NCBI RefSeq assembly: GCF_020010905.1
Contig: NZ_JAGJBY010000002.1
Span: 2,356,001-2,420,000 of the forward strand
Direction of reading: 5' to 3'
Source of the DNA: Streptomyces acidiscabies
GTDB lineage: Bacteria; Actinomycetota; Actinomycetes; Streptomycetales; Streptomycetaceae
Length of the DNA: 64,000 bases
The notes beneath the pieces were generated by a model. It ran no database searches. It saw only the letters and a list, made by a program, of their open reading frames with translations, and was not told the DNA's origin. The translations under genes and the position numbers were made by a program. This document shows positions 39,776 through 47,806 of this stretch, in pieces. Every line of letters begins with the position of its first letter. Position 1 is the stretch's first letter.

Positions 39776-40616
39776 ACCCGGCGGCCATGCTCTGGATGCC
39801 GATCACCGCCAGCAGCTCCAGCTTCTGGGCGTCCTCGGTGCCCGGTTCGGCCGAGTAGCCGAGGATGCGCAGGCCGCTGCCGTCCATGCGGAGCACGTTG
39901 CAGTCCAGCGTCAGCGGGCCCACCTGCGGGTGCTCGATCGTCTTGCGCGAGACCTCCAGGCTGCCGACGACCCCCGCCTCCCACAGCTCGGCGAACCGCT
40001 CGCTGCTCGCACGCAGTTCGGCGATCAGCCGCCGCAGGCCGGGGTCGGCGGGGTACCGGCCGGCGGCGGACCGTAGCTCGGAGACCATGCCGATCTCCAG
40101 GCCGCGCTGTTCCTCCGGTGTGTGCCGGACCCGGCCGGGCCCGCCCCGGAACACCCCCCACGCGCCGTTGCGCTCGAAGCCGCGCGCACCCGACAGGTCG
40201 CCCAGCAGCGCCTGGTACAGCGGGTTCGCCATCAGCACGGTCAGGGCGGCGTCGGTGACCGCGACCGGGGTGTCCACCAGCCGGTCCAGCAGCCGCAGGA
40301 CGCTGGGCGGGATGTACGACGGCACCACCTCGGGCCCCGGCAGCACCAGCCCGGCCAGCCCGAACAGGTACGCCCGCTCGTCCGGCGTGAGCCGCAGCGC
40401 CCGTGCCAGGGCCTCGGCGACCTGTCCGGAGGGGTTGGTGGACCGGCCCTGTTCGAGGCGGGTGACGTAGTCGACGGACAGCCCGGCGAGTTCGGCGAGC
40501 TCCTCGCGCCGCAGCCCGGCCGCGCGCCGCTGTCCACGGGCCGGCAGCCCAGCGGTGGCGGGGGAGAGTCGGTCGCGCCAGCGCCGCAGGGCCCGCCCGA
40601 GTTCCGTCGTGGTCAT
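39774..40616 (-). CDS. MmyB-type helix-turn-helix regulator (copy 2)
   Basis: 280 residues from ATG 40616 (MTTTELGRALRRWRDRLSPA). It has the same architecture as copy 1: HTH (RRAAGLRREELAELAGLSVD, YVTRLEQGRSTNPSGQVAEA) and MmyB-like ligand domain (LRLLDRLVDTPVAVTDAALT, KTIEHPQVGPLTLDCNVLRM). The identical HTH words show the two are paralogues. It is divergent from the amidohydrolase gene with the same motif in the shared promoter region. Confidence 0.92.
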   Translation of the reverse strand: MTTTELGRALRRWRDRLSPATAGLPARGQRRAAGLRREELAELAGLSVDYVTRLEQGRSTNPSGQVAEALARALRLTPDERAYLFGLAGLVLPGPEVVPSYIPPSVLRLLDRLVDTPVAVTDAALTVLMANPLYQALLGDLSGARGFERNGAWGVFRGGPGRVRHTPEEQRGLEIGMVSELRSAAGRYPADPGLRRLIAELRASSERFAELWEAGVVGSLEVSRKTIEHPQVGPLTLDCNVLRMDGSGLRILGYSAEPGTEDAQKLELLAVIGIQSMAAG

Positions 40617-40648
40617 GGCCTCAGTGAACACGGTCGGCCGGGCGCGTA

Positions 40649-40666
40649 CCTGGTACCGGCAGTCCC
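40649..40666. promoter_or_regulatory. MmyB-associated motif before regulator copy 2 and the amidohydrolase
   Basis: CCTGGTACCGGCAGTCCC, 33 bp upstream of the regulator start and 112 bp upstream of the divergent amidohydrolase start. The distance to the regulator start is the same as for copy 1. Confidence 0.65.
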
Positions 40667-40777
40667 AGGAAGAGAGGTCCCCTGGCTGTCCCGCCCGACC
40701 GGACCAGAGGGTTACGGCACCACAGCGGCACCACCGGTGACGCCCACACCGGCCCTCGCGAGACAACGGAGACGACC

Positions 40778-42115
40778 ATGCGTCTGCCCCGCCGAAACCT
40801 GCTGACCGCCGCAGCCGCCGTCACGGCAGCGGTCCCCCTGAGCGCGTCACCGGCGTCCGCCGGGGGCCCGCGCACCCCGCCGAAGGGCCGCCGCATCCTG
40901 ATCCGAGGCGGTCACGTCATCGACACCGAGCCCCAGCCGACCGCCCGCGCCGACACGGACGTCCTGGTCGACGAGGGCCGGATCGTCGCCGTGGGACGCG
41001 GCCTTCACGCCCCCGGCGCCGCGATCATCGACGCCACCGGCCACATCGTGCTCCCGGGCTTCGTCGACACCCACCGGCACGTGTGGCAGTCGGCGCTGCG
41101 CAGCGCGTCCGTGGACACCGGCCTCGACGCCTACTTCGGCCTCCTGCACCGGGTCGGCCCCAGGTTCCGGCCGCAGGACGTGCACATCGCGACCCTGGCC
41201 GGCGCGCTGGAGTGCCTGGACGCGGGGATCACCACCCAACTCGACTTCGCGCACATCGCGTACTCGCCCGACCTCGCGGACGCCGCCGTCGACGCCCTGG
41301 AGGAGGCGGGGCTGCGCGCGGTCTTCGGCTACGGCATCCCGGTCGACGTCACCGGCGGCGGGAACCTTGCCGACGTCCGCCGGGTCCGCGAGCGCCTCGC
41401 CGACGACACCGCGCTCGTCACCATGGCGTACGCCCCGCTGGGGCCCCTGTCCACGCCGATGGACACGGTCGCCCGGGACTGGCGCATCGCCGACGAACTG
41501 GACCTGCCGCTGACGATCCACCTCGCGGCCAACCCGGCGAACGAACACCCGGTCACCGCCCTGCGGGACGCCGGACTGCTGCGCCGGAAGACCCTCTACG
41601 CCCACCTCGACGGGATCGGCGACGACGAGCTGAAGCTGATCGCCGACTCGGGTGCCGCCGCCGCGGCCACCCCCGGCGACGACGCCGGCCGCCTGAAGCG
41701 CGCCGGCATCACCACCGGCACCGGCGTCGACACCGTCGCCTTCAGCCCCGGCGACATGTTCTCCACGATGCGGGCGGCGCACCTCGCCGGACAGCCCGGG
41801 ACGACCGCGGCGGACGTCCTGAGGATGGCCACCCTGGAAGGCGCCGCCGCGCTGGGCCTGGCCGACCGCATCGGTTCGCTGCGCCCCGGCAAGCAGGCCG
41901 ACCTCGTCCTGCTCCGCCTGGACGACCTCAACCTGCTCACCGCCGAACGCGACCCCGTCGCCGCCGTGGTCACGGCGGCGCAGCCGCACAACGTGGACAC
42001 GGTCCTGGTGGCGGGCCGGGTCGTGAAGTCCGGGGGCCGGCTGCTCCACGCCGATGTGCGCCGTACCGCCCGGGCCCTGCGCGCGACCGCCGCCTCGGTC
42101 ACCGGCCGGAGGTGA
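40778..42115 (+). CDS. Tat-exported amidohydrolase family protein
   Basis: 445 residues from ATG 40778. The Tat signal is LPRRNLLTAAAAVTAAVPLS, cleaved near ASAGG. The metal-dependent hydrolase barrel has the HxH motif in LPGFVDTHRHVWQSALRS, His in QLDFAHIAYSPDLA and LTIHLAANPANEHPV, and the composite C-terminal sandwich (RIGSLRPGKQADLVLLRL). It is close to the chlorohydrolase/cytosine deaminase-like group, so C-N or C-Cl hydrolysis is likely. It is divergent from an MmyB-type regulator. Its 3' end overlaps the end of the nikO region by 17 bp and marks the left border of the antibiotic cluster. Confidence 0.9.
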   Translation: MRLPRRNLLTAAAAVTAAVPLSASPASAGGPRTPPKGRRILIRGGHVIDTEPQPTARADTDVLVDEGRIVAVGRGLHAPGAAIIDATGHIVLPGFVDTHRHVWQSALRSASVDTGLDAYFGLLHRVGPRFRPQDVHIATLAGALECLDAGITTQLDFAHIAYSPDLADAAVDALEEAGLRAVFGYGIPVDVTGGGNLADVRRVRERLADDTALVTMAYAPLGPLSTPMDTVARDWRIADELDLPLTIHLAANPANEHPVTALRDAGLLRRKTLYAHLDGIGDDELKLIADSGAAAAATPGDDAGRLKRAGITTGTGVDTVAFSPGDMFSTMRAAHLAGQPGTTAADVLRMATLEGAAALGLADRIGSLRPGKQADLVLLRLDDLNLLTAERDPVAAVVTAAQPHNVDTVLVAGRVVKSGGRLLHADVRRTARALRATAASVTGRR

Positions 42116-43517
42116 CGCCCCCATTGCTGAGCGGACGGGCGCCGGGCGCCGTCGTGTGCCGGATGTCCGCGCCCGCCTTCACCAGGTCAGCGACGAGGTC
42201 GCGGTAGCCGCGCGCGAGGTGGTGGTGGTTGCGCAGCGAGGTCTGTCCCGGCACCGCGAGGGCGGCGAGCAGCAGGACCGCTGCGGCGCGCAGGTCGGTG
42301 CCGTAGAGGTCGCCGTCGGGCCGGTACGGCGGGCAGGGGCCGTCGACGCGCAGGATCGTGTCGTCGACCGTCGTCCGCATGCCGAGCGCCGCCAGCTCCG
42401 GGGCGAAGCCGAAACGGTGCTCCCAGACGGCCTCCCGGATGTAGGTGGGGCCTTCGGCGTACGCCGCGAGGAGGGCGAAGAAGGGCTGGCTGTCGCTGAA
42501 CACGCCCCGCGACATGGCGGTGAACTCGACGGGCCTGAGCGGCTTCTCCATCGGGTGCACGGTCACCTCGTCGGCGGCGACGTCGACGCGCACCCCCATC
42601 CGGTCCAGGAGGTCGAACTCGGGCGCGAGCGCGTGCACCGCGCGGTCGATGCCCGGGCCGGTGATCGTCAGCGGCTCGTCCGCCAGCAGGACGCCCGCGC
42701 AGATCCAGGTGACCACCTCGATCAGGTCGGGGATCAGCGTGACGTCGACGGGACGGTCGAGCGACTCCGGGCCCCGGCCGTGGATCACCCACGTCTCCGG
42801 GCCGGCGAACTCGATGTCGGCGCCGAGGTCGCGCAGCACGGTGACCATGTCGGTCACGTCGGGCTTGAGGTACGGGTGGTGCAGGGTGGTCGTGCCGTGC
42901 GTGACCGCGCCCATCAGCAGCGCCGTCTTGACCGCGCCGCTGTAGGTCGGCCCGCTCATGAGCGCCTTGTTGCGCGTGTAGTCGAGCATGTCGATGGTGC
43001 ACGGCCTGAGCCGCTCCGCCGTGAGGTCCACGGAACCGTCCGCCGCGAGCCGGGTGGTGACCCCGAACCGCTCCATCACGTCCAGCAGATGCTCGACGGG
43101 CCTCCCGCGCGGCCCCTCGCCGATCGTGCAGCCGCCGCTGGCGGGCAGCCGGGCCGCGCCGCCCCGGGAGACGAGGGCGGGCAGCAGGTACAGCGAGCCG
43201 TGGATGCGGCCGACGAGTTCGGCCGGCAGCTCCGCGCAGTCCCACGTGGACGCGTCGACGGTGAACGTCTCGGCCGGCCCGTCGTAGTGCGCGCTCGCGC
43301 CCGTGGCGCGGAAGATCTCGCCCAGCACCGTGGTCTCGACGATGTCCGGGCAGTTGCGGATGCGCACCGGCGCGCTCGCGGTGGCAGCGGCGGCGGCGAT
43401 GGTGACCAGGGAGTGCTTGAACCCGGAGGTCCGGACGGACCCGGAGAGCCGGTTCCCGCCGTGGATCTCCAGCAGCGGCTCGCCTGCGGGAGCGGGTTCT
43501 CGCCGACGGTCCTGCAT
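42099..43517 (-). CDS. nikO: UMP enolpyruvyl transferase NikO (MurA-like), internal start within the fusion
   Basis: 472 residues if begun at ATG 43517, which has a strong AGGAGGT 6 nt upstream inside the kinase frame. It is a MurA/EPSP-synthase-like protein: SVRTSGFKHSLVTIAAA keeps the MurA Lys22 but has His for Asn23, SGGCTIGEGPRGRPVEHLL keeps the catalytic Cys, and RGVFSDSQPFFALLAAYAEG keeps the Asp305 equivalent. In nikkomycin and polyoxin pathways this enzyme moves enolpyruvate from PEP to the 3'-OH of UMP, the first step to octosyl acid. The ribosome-binding site suggests it is made as a separate protein, with or without the fusion. Confidence 0.85.
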   Translation of the reverse strand: MQDRRREPAPAGEPLLEIHGGNRLSGSVRTSGFKHSLVTIAAAAATASAPVRIRNCPDIVETTVLGEIFRATGASAHYDGPAETFTVDASTWDCAELPAELVGRIHGSLYLLPALVSRGGAARLPASGGCTIGEGPRGRPVEHLLDVMERFGVTTRLAADGSVDLTAERLRPCTIDMLDYTRNKALMSGPTYSGAVKTALLMGAVTHGTTTLHHPYLKPDVTDMVTVLRDLGADIEFAGPETWVIHGRGPESLDRPVDVTLIPDLIEVVTWICAGVLLADEPLTITGPGIDRAVHALAPEFDLLDRMGVRVDVAADEVTVHPMEKPLRPVEFTAMSRGVFSDSQPFFALLAAYAEGPTYIREAVWEHRFGFAPELAALGMRTTVDDTILRVDGPCPPYRPDGDLYGTDLRAAAVLLLAALAVPGQTSLRNHHHLARGYRDLVADLVKAGADIRHTTAPGARPLSNGGVTSGR

Positions 43518-45275
43518 GGTGGTACCTCCTGCGCTGAAGGGTGAAGGGGTGACCGAGCGCAGCCACTGCCGCGCTTGTCCCGCGCTGGTCAGGCGGACGA
43601 CCGTGAGGCCGGGGTGCAGAGCGAGATAGGCGGCCGTCTCGGCCCGCCGGGTGGCGTGCTGGGACCAGGCCCAGCGCAGCGGGTGGTGCGGGTTGCGCAG
43701 CATCGACCGCCAGGTCTCCCGGTTGCCGTGCCACAGCTCCCGGCCGGTCGCGGCCCGGACCACCGAGCGGCGCAGCACGCGGCGCATGACGGTCCGGCGG
43801 GGCAGGTCGAGCCAGACGAACGTGTCGGCGCGCTCGCCGAGCAGGTCACCGACCACCCAGTGGTACTGGGCGTCGCAGATCCACGCCGGGGCCCGGGTGA
43901 CGCGCTCCACGTCGTCCGGGAACTCCGTGCGGTGGGTCCAGCCGGGCCCGTGGTAGAGCGCGTCCATCTCGATGTGCGGGATGTCCAGCGTCCGGGCGAG
44001 GGACGAGGCCAGCGTCGTCTTGCCCGCGCCGGAGATCCCGCCGACGACGATCCGCCGCAGCGGCCCCGGCCCGACCGCCGAAACCGCCCGCGTCGGCCGG
44101 GTGAGGAACCCGACCGCCATGGCCGTCACCGCGCAGACGACGGCCAGGCCGAGCCACAGGACGGCGTTCCCCCGCGCCAGCAGCGCCGTCCCGGCCGCCG
44201 GGGCGACCGCGCCCGCGATGCCGAAGGACGTCTGGAAGGTCGCGTTGTAGCGGCCCTCCAGACCGGCCGGGGCGGCGGCGTTCGCGGTCGTGGTGACGAC
44301 CGGGGCGAACAGCGCGTCGCCGAGCGTGCCGATCAGCGCCGCGCACAGCACGACGGCGGTCGTGGCCGGGCCCGCCCAGCCGGACGGCGCCATGACGAGG
44401 ACCGACAGTCCGAAAGCGCCGGTCGCCAGGCGCAGCGCCCGTGCGACGGGGACGCGCCGCGCGTAGGCGACGGCGGGCCGCCGGGCCACGGCCATCGCCA
44501 CACAGGAGACGGCGATCACCACGCCCGGCACCCACGACGGCTGCCCCAGCACCACGATGGCGACCACCGGGAGCATCGCCGTCAGACAGTCGGAGACGAA
44601 CGCCAGCAACAGCGTCAGCAGGCACAGCCGCAGGAAGCCGGGGTCGTCCCGCAGGTCGCGCCACCGCCACTCCCGCCCGTCCGCCGAGGTCTTGGCCTCG
44701 GGGCGGGCCCGGACGTGCCGGCGCACCGTGAGCACCAGGCCCATGGCCGCCACGTACGTCAGACCGTTGGCGTAGGCGACCAGGTGCAGGCCCGTGGTGC
44801 TGCCGATCAGCAGGCCCCCGGCACTCGCGCCGATCGCGCCGCCGGCCGCCCACCCGCTGACCTTCAGTACGCTCGCCGTGCTCAGTACGCCGATGAGCTC
44901 GCCGGCCGGGACCAGCCGGGCCAGCAGCGGCGTACTGGCCGTCCAGAACAGCCGGTCCCCGGCCGCCGCGACGACCGCGAGCACGCCGACCTGCCACGTG
45001 GCGGAGACGAACGGGAACAGCGCGAAGACCACGGTGCGTACGGCGTAGCTCAGGGCGGACGCGTTCGCCGGACCCCACCGGTCCACCAGCAGGCCGTTCA
45101 CCGGTCCCGTCAGGAGGCCGAGGAGCCCGCCGGCCGTCAGCGCGAGACCGACGTCCGCCAGGGGAAGGTGCTGCCCCCGGGAGAAGAAGATCAGCGCGAC
45201 CGGGGTCCACAGGCCGTTGCCGACGCAGTCGATGGTCATGGCCAGCAGGTAGGTGCGCTTCCCGGGCGCGTCCAT
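42099..45275 (-). CDS. MFS transporter - P-loop kinase - NikO (enolpyruvyl transferase) fusion
   Basis: 1058 residues from ATG 45275, 17 bp after the nikM stop, with no stop codon before 42099. Residues about 1-400 are a 10-12-span MFS transporter (TIDCVGNGLWTPVALIFFSR, LTAGGLLGLLTGPVNGLLVD). About 410-575 is an adenylate-kinase-like NTPase with Walker A VVGGISGAGKTTLASSLA and HIEMDALYHGPGW, similar to FlaR/topology-modulation proteins. The rest is the MurA-like NikO, listed separately with its own start. In nikkomycin clusters nikN precedes nikO; here the two frames are joined. The transporter half may export the antibiotic and the kinase may act on uridine, both inferred. A frameshift or missed stop in the sequence could also explain the join. 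Confidence 0.8.
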   Translation of the reverse strand: MDAPGKRTYLLAMTIDCVGNGLWTPVALIFFSRGQHLPLADVGLALTAGGLLGLLTGPVNGLLVDRWGPANASALSYAVRTVVFALFPFVSATWQVGVLAVVAAAGDRLFWTASTPLLARLVPAGELIGVLSTASVLKVSGWAAGGAIGASAGGLLIGSTTGLHLVAYANGLTYVAAMGLVLTVRRHVRARPEAKTSADGREWRWRDLRDDPGFLRLCLLTLLLAFVSDCLTAMLPVVAIVVLGQPSWVPGVVIAVSCVAMAVARRPAVAYARRVPVARALRLATGAFGLSVLVMAPSGWAGPATTAVVLCAALIGTLGDALFAPVVTTTANAAAPAGLEGRYNATFQTSFGIAGAVAPAAGTALLARGNAVLWLGLAVVCAVTAMAVGFLTRPTRAVSAVGPGPLRRIVVGGISGAGKTTLASSLARTLDIPHIEMDALYHGPGWTHRTEFPDDVERVTRAPAWICDAQYHWVVGDLLGERADTFVWLDLPRRTVMRRVLRRSVVRAATGRELWHGNRETWRSMLRNPHHPLRWAWSQHATRRAETAAYLALHPGLTVVRLTSAGQARQWLRSVTPSPFSAGGTTMQDRRREPAPAGEPLLEIHGGNRLSGSVRTSGFKHSLVTIAAAAATASAPVRIRNCPDIVETTVLGEIFRATGASAHYDGPAETFTVDASTWDCAELPAELVGRIHGSLYLLPALVSRGGAARLPASGGCTIGEGPRGRPVEHLLDVMERFGVTTRLAADGSVDLTAERLRPCTIDMLDYTRNKALMSGPTYSGAVKTALLMGAVTHGTTTLHHPYLKPDVTDMVTVLRDLGADIEFAGPETWVIHGRGPESLDRPVDVTLIPDLIEVVTWICAGVLLADEPLTITGPGIDRAVHALAPEFDLLDRMGVRVDVAADEVTVHPMEKPLRPVEFTAMSRGVFSDSQPFFALLAAYAEGPTYIREAVWEHRFGFAPELAALGMRTTVDDTILRVDGPCPPYRPDGDLYGTDLRAAAVLLLAALAVPGQTSLRNHHHLARGYRDLVADLVKAGADIRHTTAPGARPLSNGGVTSGR

Positions 45276-45292
45276 ACCCTTCGTCCACCGGG

Positions 45293-45934
45293 TCACGGGC
45301 GGACGAAATGGACCAGCAGCGCCCGCCGGTCCACGGGACACGTCTCGGAGACCGGCGGCACACCGTGCCAGGACCGGTCCGAGCGGACGAGCACGACGGA
45401 CGTCCCGGTCGTCGGCGCCACCCGCTTCGCGCAGTCGTCCATGTCCGCGCTGCGCAGCAGCCGCAGGTCACCGCTCCACTCCGGGTCCCACCCGTCGTTG
45501 AAGTAGAAGAGGTGGGTCACCGCCTTGTCCGGGCGGTCGGTGTGCGGCTCGATCCAGCAGCCCCGGGCGTAGCGGGTCATCCGGGCCTCGACCAGGCACG
45601 GGTCCAGGTCCACACCGGTGAGCGCGGACAGCGCCGCGCGGTACGGCGCCGAGACGACGTCCTCGACGAACTGCTGCCAGCTCGCGGGGAGCGCGCCCAC
45701 CTGGTCCTTGTCGACCTCGCCTGCGATGACGAGGTTGCGGTTGAACATCCGGTACTGCTTGTCGGACCGGGTCGCCTTCGTGCGCTCCGACTCCTCGAAG
45801 CCGACGTCGCTGAACTCGCCGCGCAGGTGCTCGGCGATGTCGTCCGTGACGAACGAGCGGGGGATCACGGCGTGCCCGAACGGATCCTGTTCGAGCTCGG
45901 CCCGGCTGATGGTCTCGATGTCGACGAGGGACAC
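45293..45934 (-). CDS. nikM: Fe(II)/2-oxoglutarate dioxygenase NikM-like
   Basis: 213 residues from GTG 45934 behind GAGGAAG. The 2-His-1-carboxylate triad is GCWIEPHTDRPDKAVTHLFY (HxD) with the distal His in RSDRSWHGVPPV. It is in the position of nikM (polK in polyoxin), reported to act with NikI on dephosphorylated octosyl acid to produce the aldehyde later aminated to aminohexuronic acid. It is 10 bp after nikL in the leftward operon. Confidence 0.82.
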   Translation of the reverse strand: MSLVDIETISRAELEQDPFGHAVIPRSFVTDDIAEHLRGEFSDVGFEESERTKATRSDKQYRMFNRNLVIAGEVDKDQVGALPASWQQFVEDVVSAPYRAALSALTGVDLDPCLVEARMTRYARGCWIEPHTDRPDKAVTHLFYFNDGWDPEWSGDLRLLRSADMDDCAKRVAPTTGTSVVLVRSDRSWHGVPPVSETCPVDRRALLVHFVRP

Positions 45935-45944
45935 GTCTTCTTCC

Positions 45945-46691
45945 TCACAGGTGAACGGGGTGGGTGAACGCGCCGGCGACCGTGCGCAGCCGGGTCTCCT
46001 CCCGGAGTCCGTGGAGCGCGAGCAGCCGGGCGACGCTGCCGTGTTCGGCTTCGATCCCGGCGATCAGCGCCCGCATCGTCGCCGCCGGTGTGGAGGTCCG
46101 CAGCCGCAGCTGCGCGAGGCTGGCCTCGCGGGTCCAGCCCGGTCGGGGATCGGCGCTGCGCAGCGCGCGGTAGGCGCGGGCGGTCAGGGCGTAGTCCCGG
46201 GCGACGTCCGCCGTCCGCACCCCCAGCGCCCGCAGGACCAGGCCGCTGACGACTCCGGTGCGGTCCTTGCCCATCGCGCAGCAGATGTAGACGGGCACCT
46301 CGGCCCCGTCGGCGAGCAGCTCCACGATCTCCGCCGCGACCGGCGCCGCCCGGGTCAGCATGTCGCGGTAGTTCGCGAGGTAGTCGCTGGGCAGGGGCCG
46401 TACGTTGCCCCGGATCCGGCTCATGTCGCCGGCCACCGGACGGGGCAGCACGGTCGCCCCGGTGCACTCGGGCCCCCGGTACTCCCGGCGTTCCTCCTCC
46501 AGGCGCAGATCGACGACGGTACGGATGCCCATCTCGTCCAGGGCCGGCGCCGTGTCCGGGGACGGCGCCGGACCCCGGACGAGGAGCCCCCGCCGCAGGT
46601 ACCCCCCGTCGGGACCGCGCAGCCCGCCCAGGTCGCGCACGTTGGGCAGGCCCGGGACCGCGATCCGCCGGGTGTTCATGCGGGTGCTCAC
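45945..46691 (-). CDS. nikL: Tyrosine-phosphatase-like phosphatase NikL
   Basis: 248 residues from GTG 46691, overlapping the nikK stop (GTGA). It is a DSP/Y_phosphatase3 protein: LPNVRDLGGLRGPDGGYLRR at the start and P-loop YICCAMGKDRTGVVSGLVLR with the CxxxxxR catalytic motif. In nikkomycin/polyoxin biosynthesis this phosphatase removes the 5'-phosphate from octosyl acid phosphate; that step is taken from published work on NikL/PolJ. Confidence 0.85.
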   Translation of the reverse strand: MSTRMNTRRIAVPGLPNVRDLGGLRGPDGGYLRRGLLVRGPAPSPDTAPALDEMGIRTVVDLRLEEERREYRGPECTGATVLPRPVAGDMSRIRGNVRPLPSDYLANYRDMLTRAAPVAAEIVELLADGAEVPVYICCAMGKDRTGVVSGLVLRALGVRTADVARDYALTARAYRALRSADPRPGWTREASLAQLRLRTSTPAATMRALIAGIEAEHGSVARLLALHGLREETRLRTVAGAFTHPVHL

Positions 46692-47806
46692 GCCGCCTCC
46701 CCCCGCTGCCAGTCGCCCAGGGCGGCGACGACCCGACGGGCGACGGCCTCGTTCGCGACCGCGATCCGCAGCGCGGCGGGCAGTCCCGGCGCGCCGGACA
46801 GGTCCCGTACGACGATGCCCCGCTCCAGGAGGTACCGGCTCGCGGCCCCGGCAGCCGCCCTGTCGGGGACGTCCCAGGTCACGAAGTTCCCGCCGCTCGG
46901 CCGGGCGTGCCAGCCGGGCACCGCGCGCTCGACGTCGGCCGCGAACCGCTCCCGCAGCCGCCGTACGTCGGCCCAGATCCCGGTGAAGACGGCCTGTTCC
47001 TCCAGCGAACGCCGCAGCAGGGTCACCGCGAGAGCGGAGACCGGGCCCTCCGGATCGAGGTCGAACAGGTGCCGGGCGACCGCCGGGTGAGCGACCGTCA
47101 CCGCGATCCGGGCGCCCGAAAGACCGTAGGACTTGGAGAACGTGTTGACGCGGACCACGTGCCGCAGCCCGGCCAGCTCGCGCACCAGCTCCTCGCCGCC
47201 CTCGGTGAACGCCAGATACGCGGTGTCCACGACCAGGAGACTGCCGTGCTCCGCGACGACGGCGGCCAGCTCGGCCAGCTCCCGCGCGCCGTGCACCTGC
47301 CCGGTGAAGCTGTGCGGGGTGGTGACGACGACGAACGCCGGCGCTCCCGCACGCAGCCGCCGCGCCAGGTCACCCAGGTCGAACAGCCCCGTTCCGGGGT
47401 CCGGGGCGACGGGGTCCAGGACACAGCCCGAGATCGCCGCGAACTTCGACCACCCGTCGAAGTTCGGCTGGTGGAGGACGATCCGCGACACCTCCGGGAA
47501 CGCCCGGGTCAGCAGGTTCAGCCCGGGATCGCTGCCCGCCGTGAGCACGAGGGAGTCGACGTCCACCCCGAACCGGTCGGCCAGCATCCCGTAGACCGGC
47601 CACAGGATGGGGTAGGTCAGTACGTCGTTCGGGTCGAACGACGCCAGCGTCTCCCGGTGCACCGCCGCCGCCCGGGAGTCGAGCAGCCCGCAGTTCTTCA
47701 GGTTGATCTCGTCGGGGACCCGGACCCGCCGGTTGCGGAACCGGCCGGCGCTCTCCCGCCGGAACGGGGAATCCTCCCGCGCCGTCACGAGCGTCTCGTC
47801 GGTCAT
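46688..47806 (-). CDS. nikK: PLP-dependent aminotransferase NikK (HisC-like)
   Basis: 372 residues, ATG overlapping the nikJ stop. It is fold-type I of the histidinol-phosphate aminotransferase type: TAGSDPGLNLLTRAFPEVSR, VVTTPHSFTGQVHGARELAE, VVDTAYLAFTEGGEELVREL and the PLP Lys in RVNTFSKSYGLSGARIAVTV. NikK installs the 5'-amino group of aminohexuronic acid in nikkomycin biosynthesis. Its place between nikJ and nikL is canonical. Confidence 0.88.
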   Translation of the reverse strand: MTDETLVTAREDSPFRRESAGRFRNRRVRVPDEINLKNCGLLDSRAAAVHRETLASFDPNDVLTYPILWPVYGMLADRFGVDVDSLVLTAGSDPGLNLLTRAFPEVSRIVLHQPNFDGWSKFAAISGCVLDPVAPDPGTGLFDLGDLARRLRAGAPAFVVVTTPHSFTGQVHGARELAELAAVVAEHGSLLVVDTAYLAFTEGGEELVRELAGLRHVVRVNTFSKSYGLSGARIAVTVAHPAVARHLFDLDPEGPVSALAVTLLRRSLEEQAVFTGIWADVRRLRERFAADVERAVPGWHARPSGGNFVTWDVPDRAAAGAASRYLLERGIVVRDLSGAPGLPAALRIAVANEAVARRVVAALGDWQRGEAA

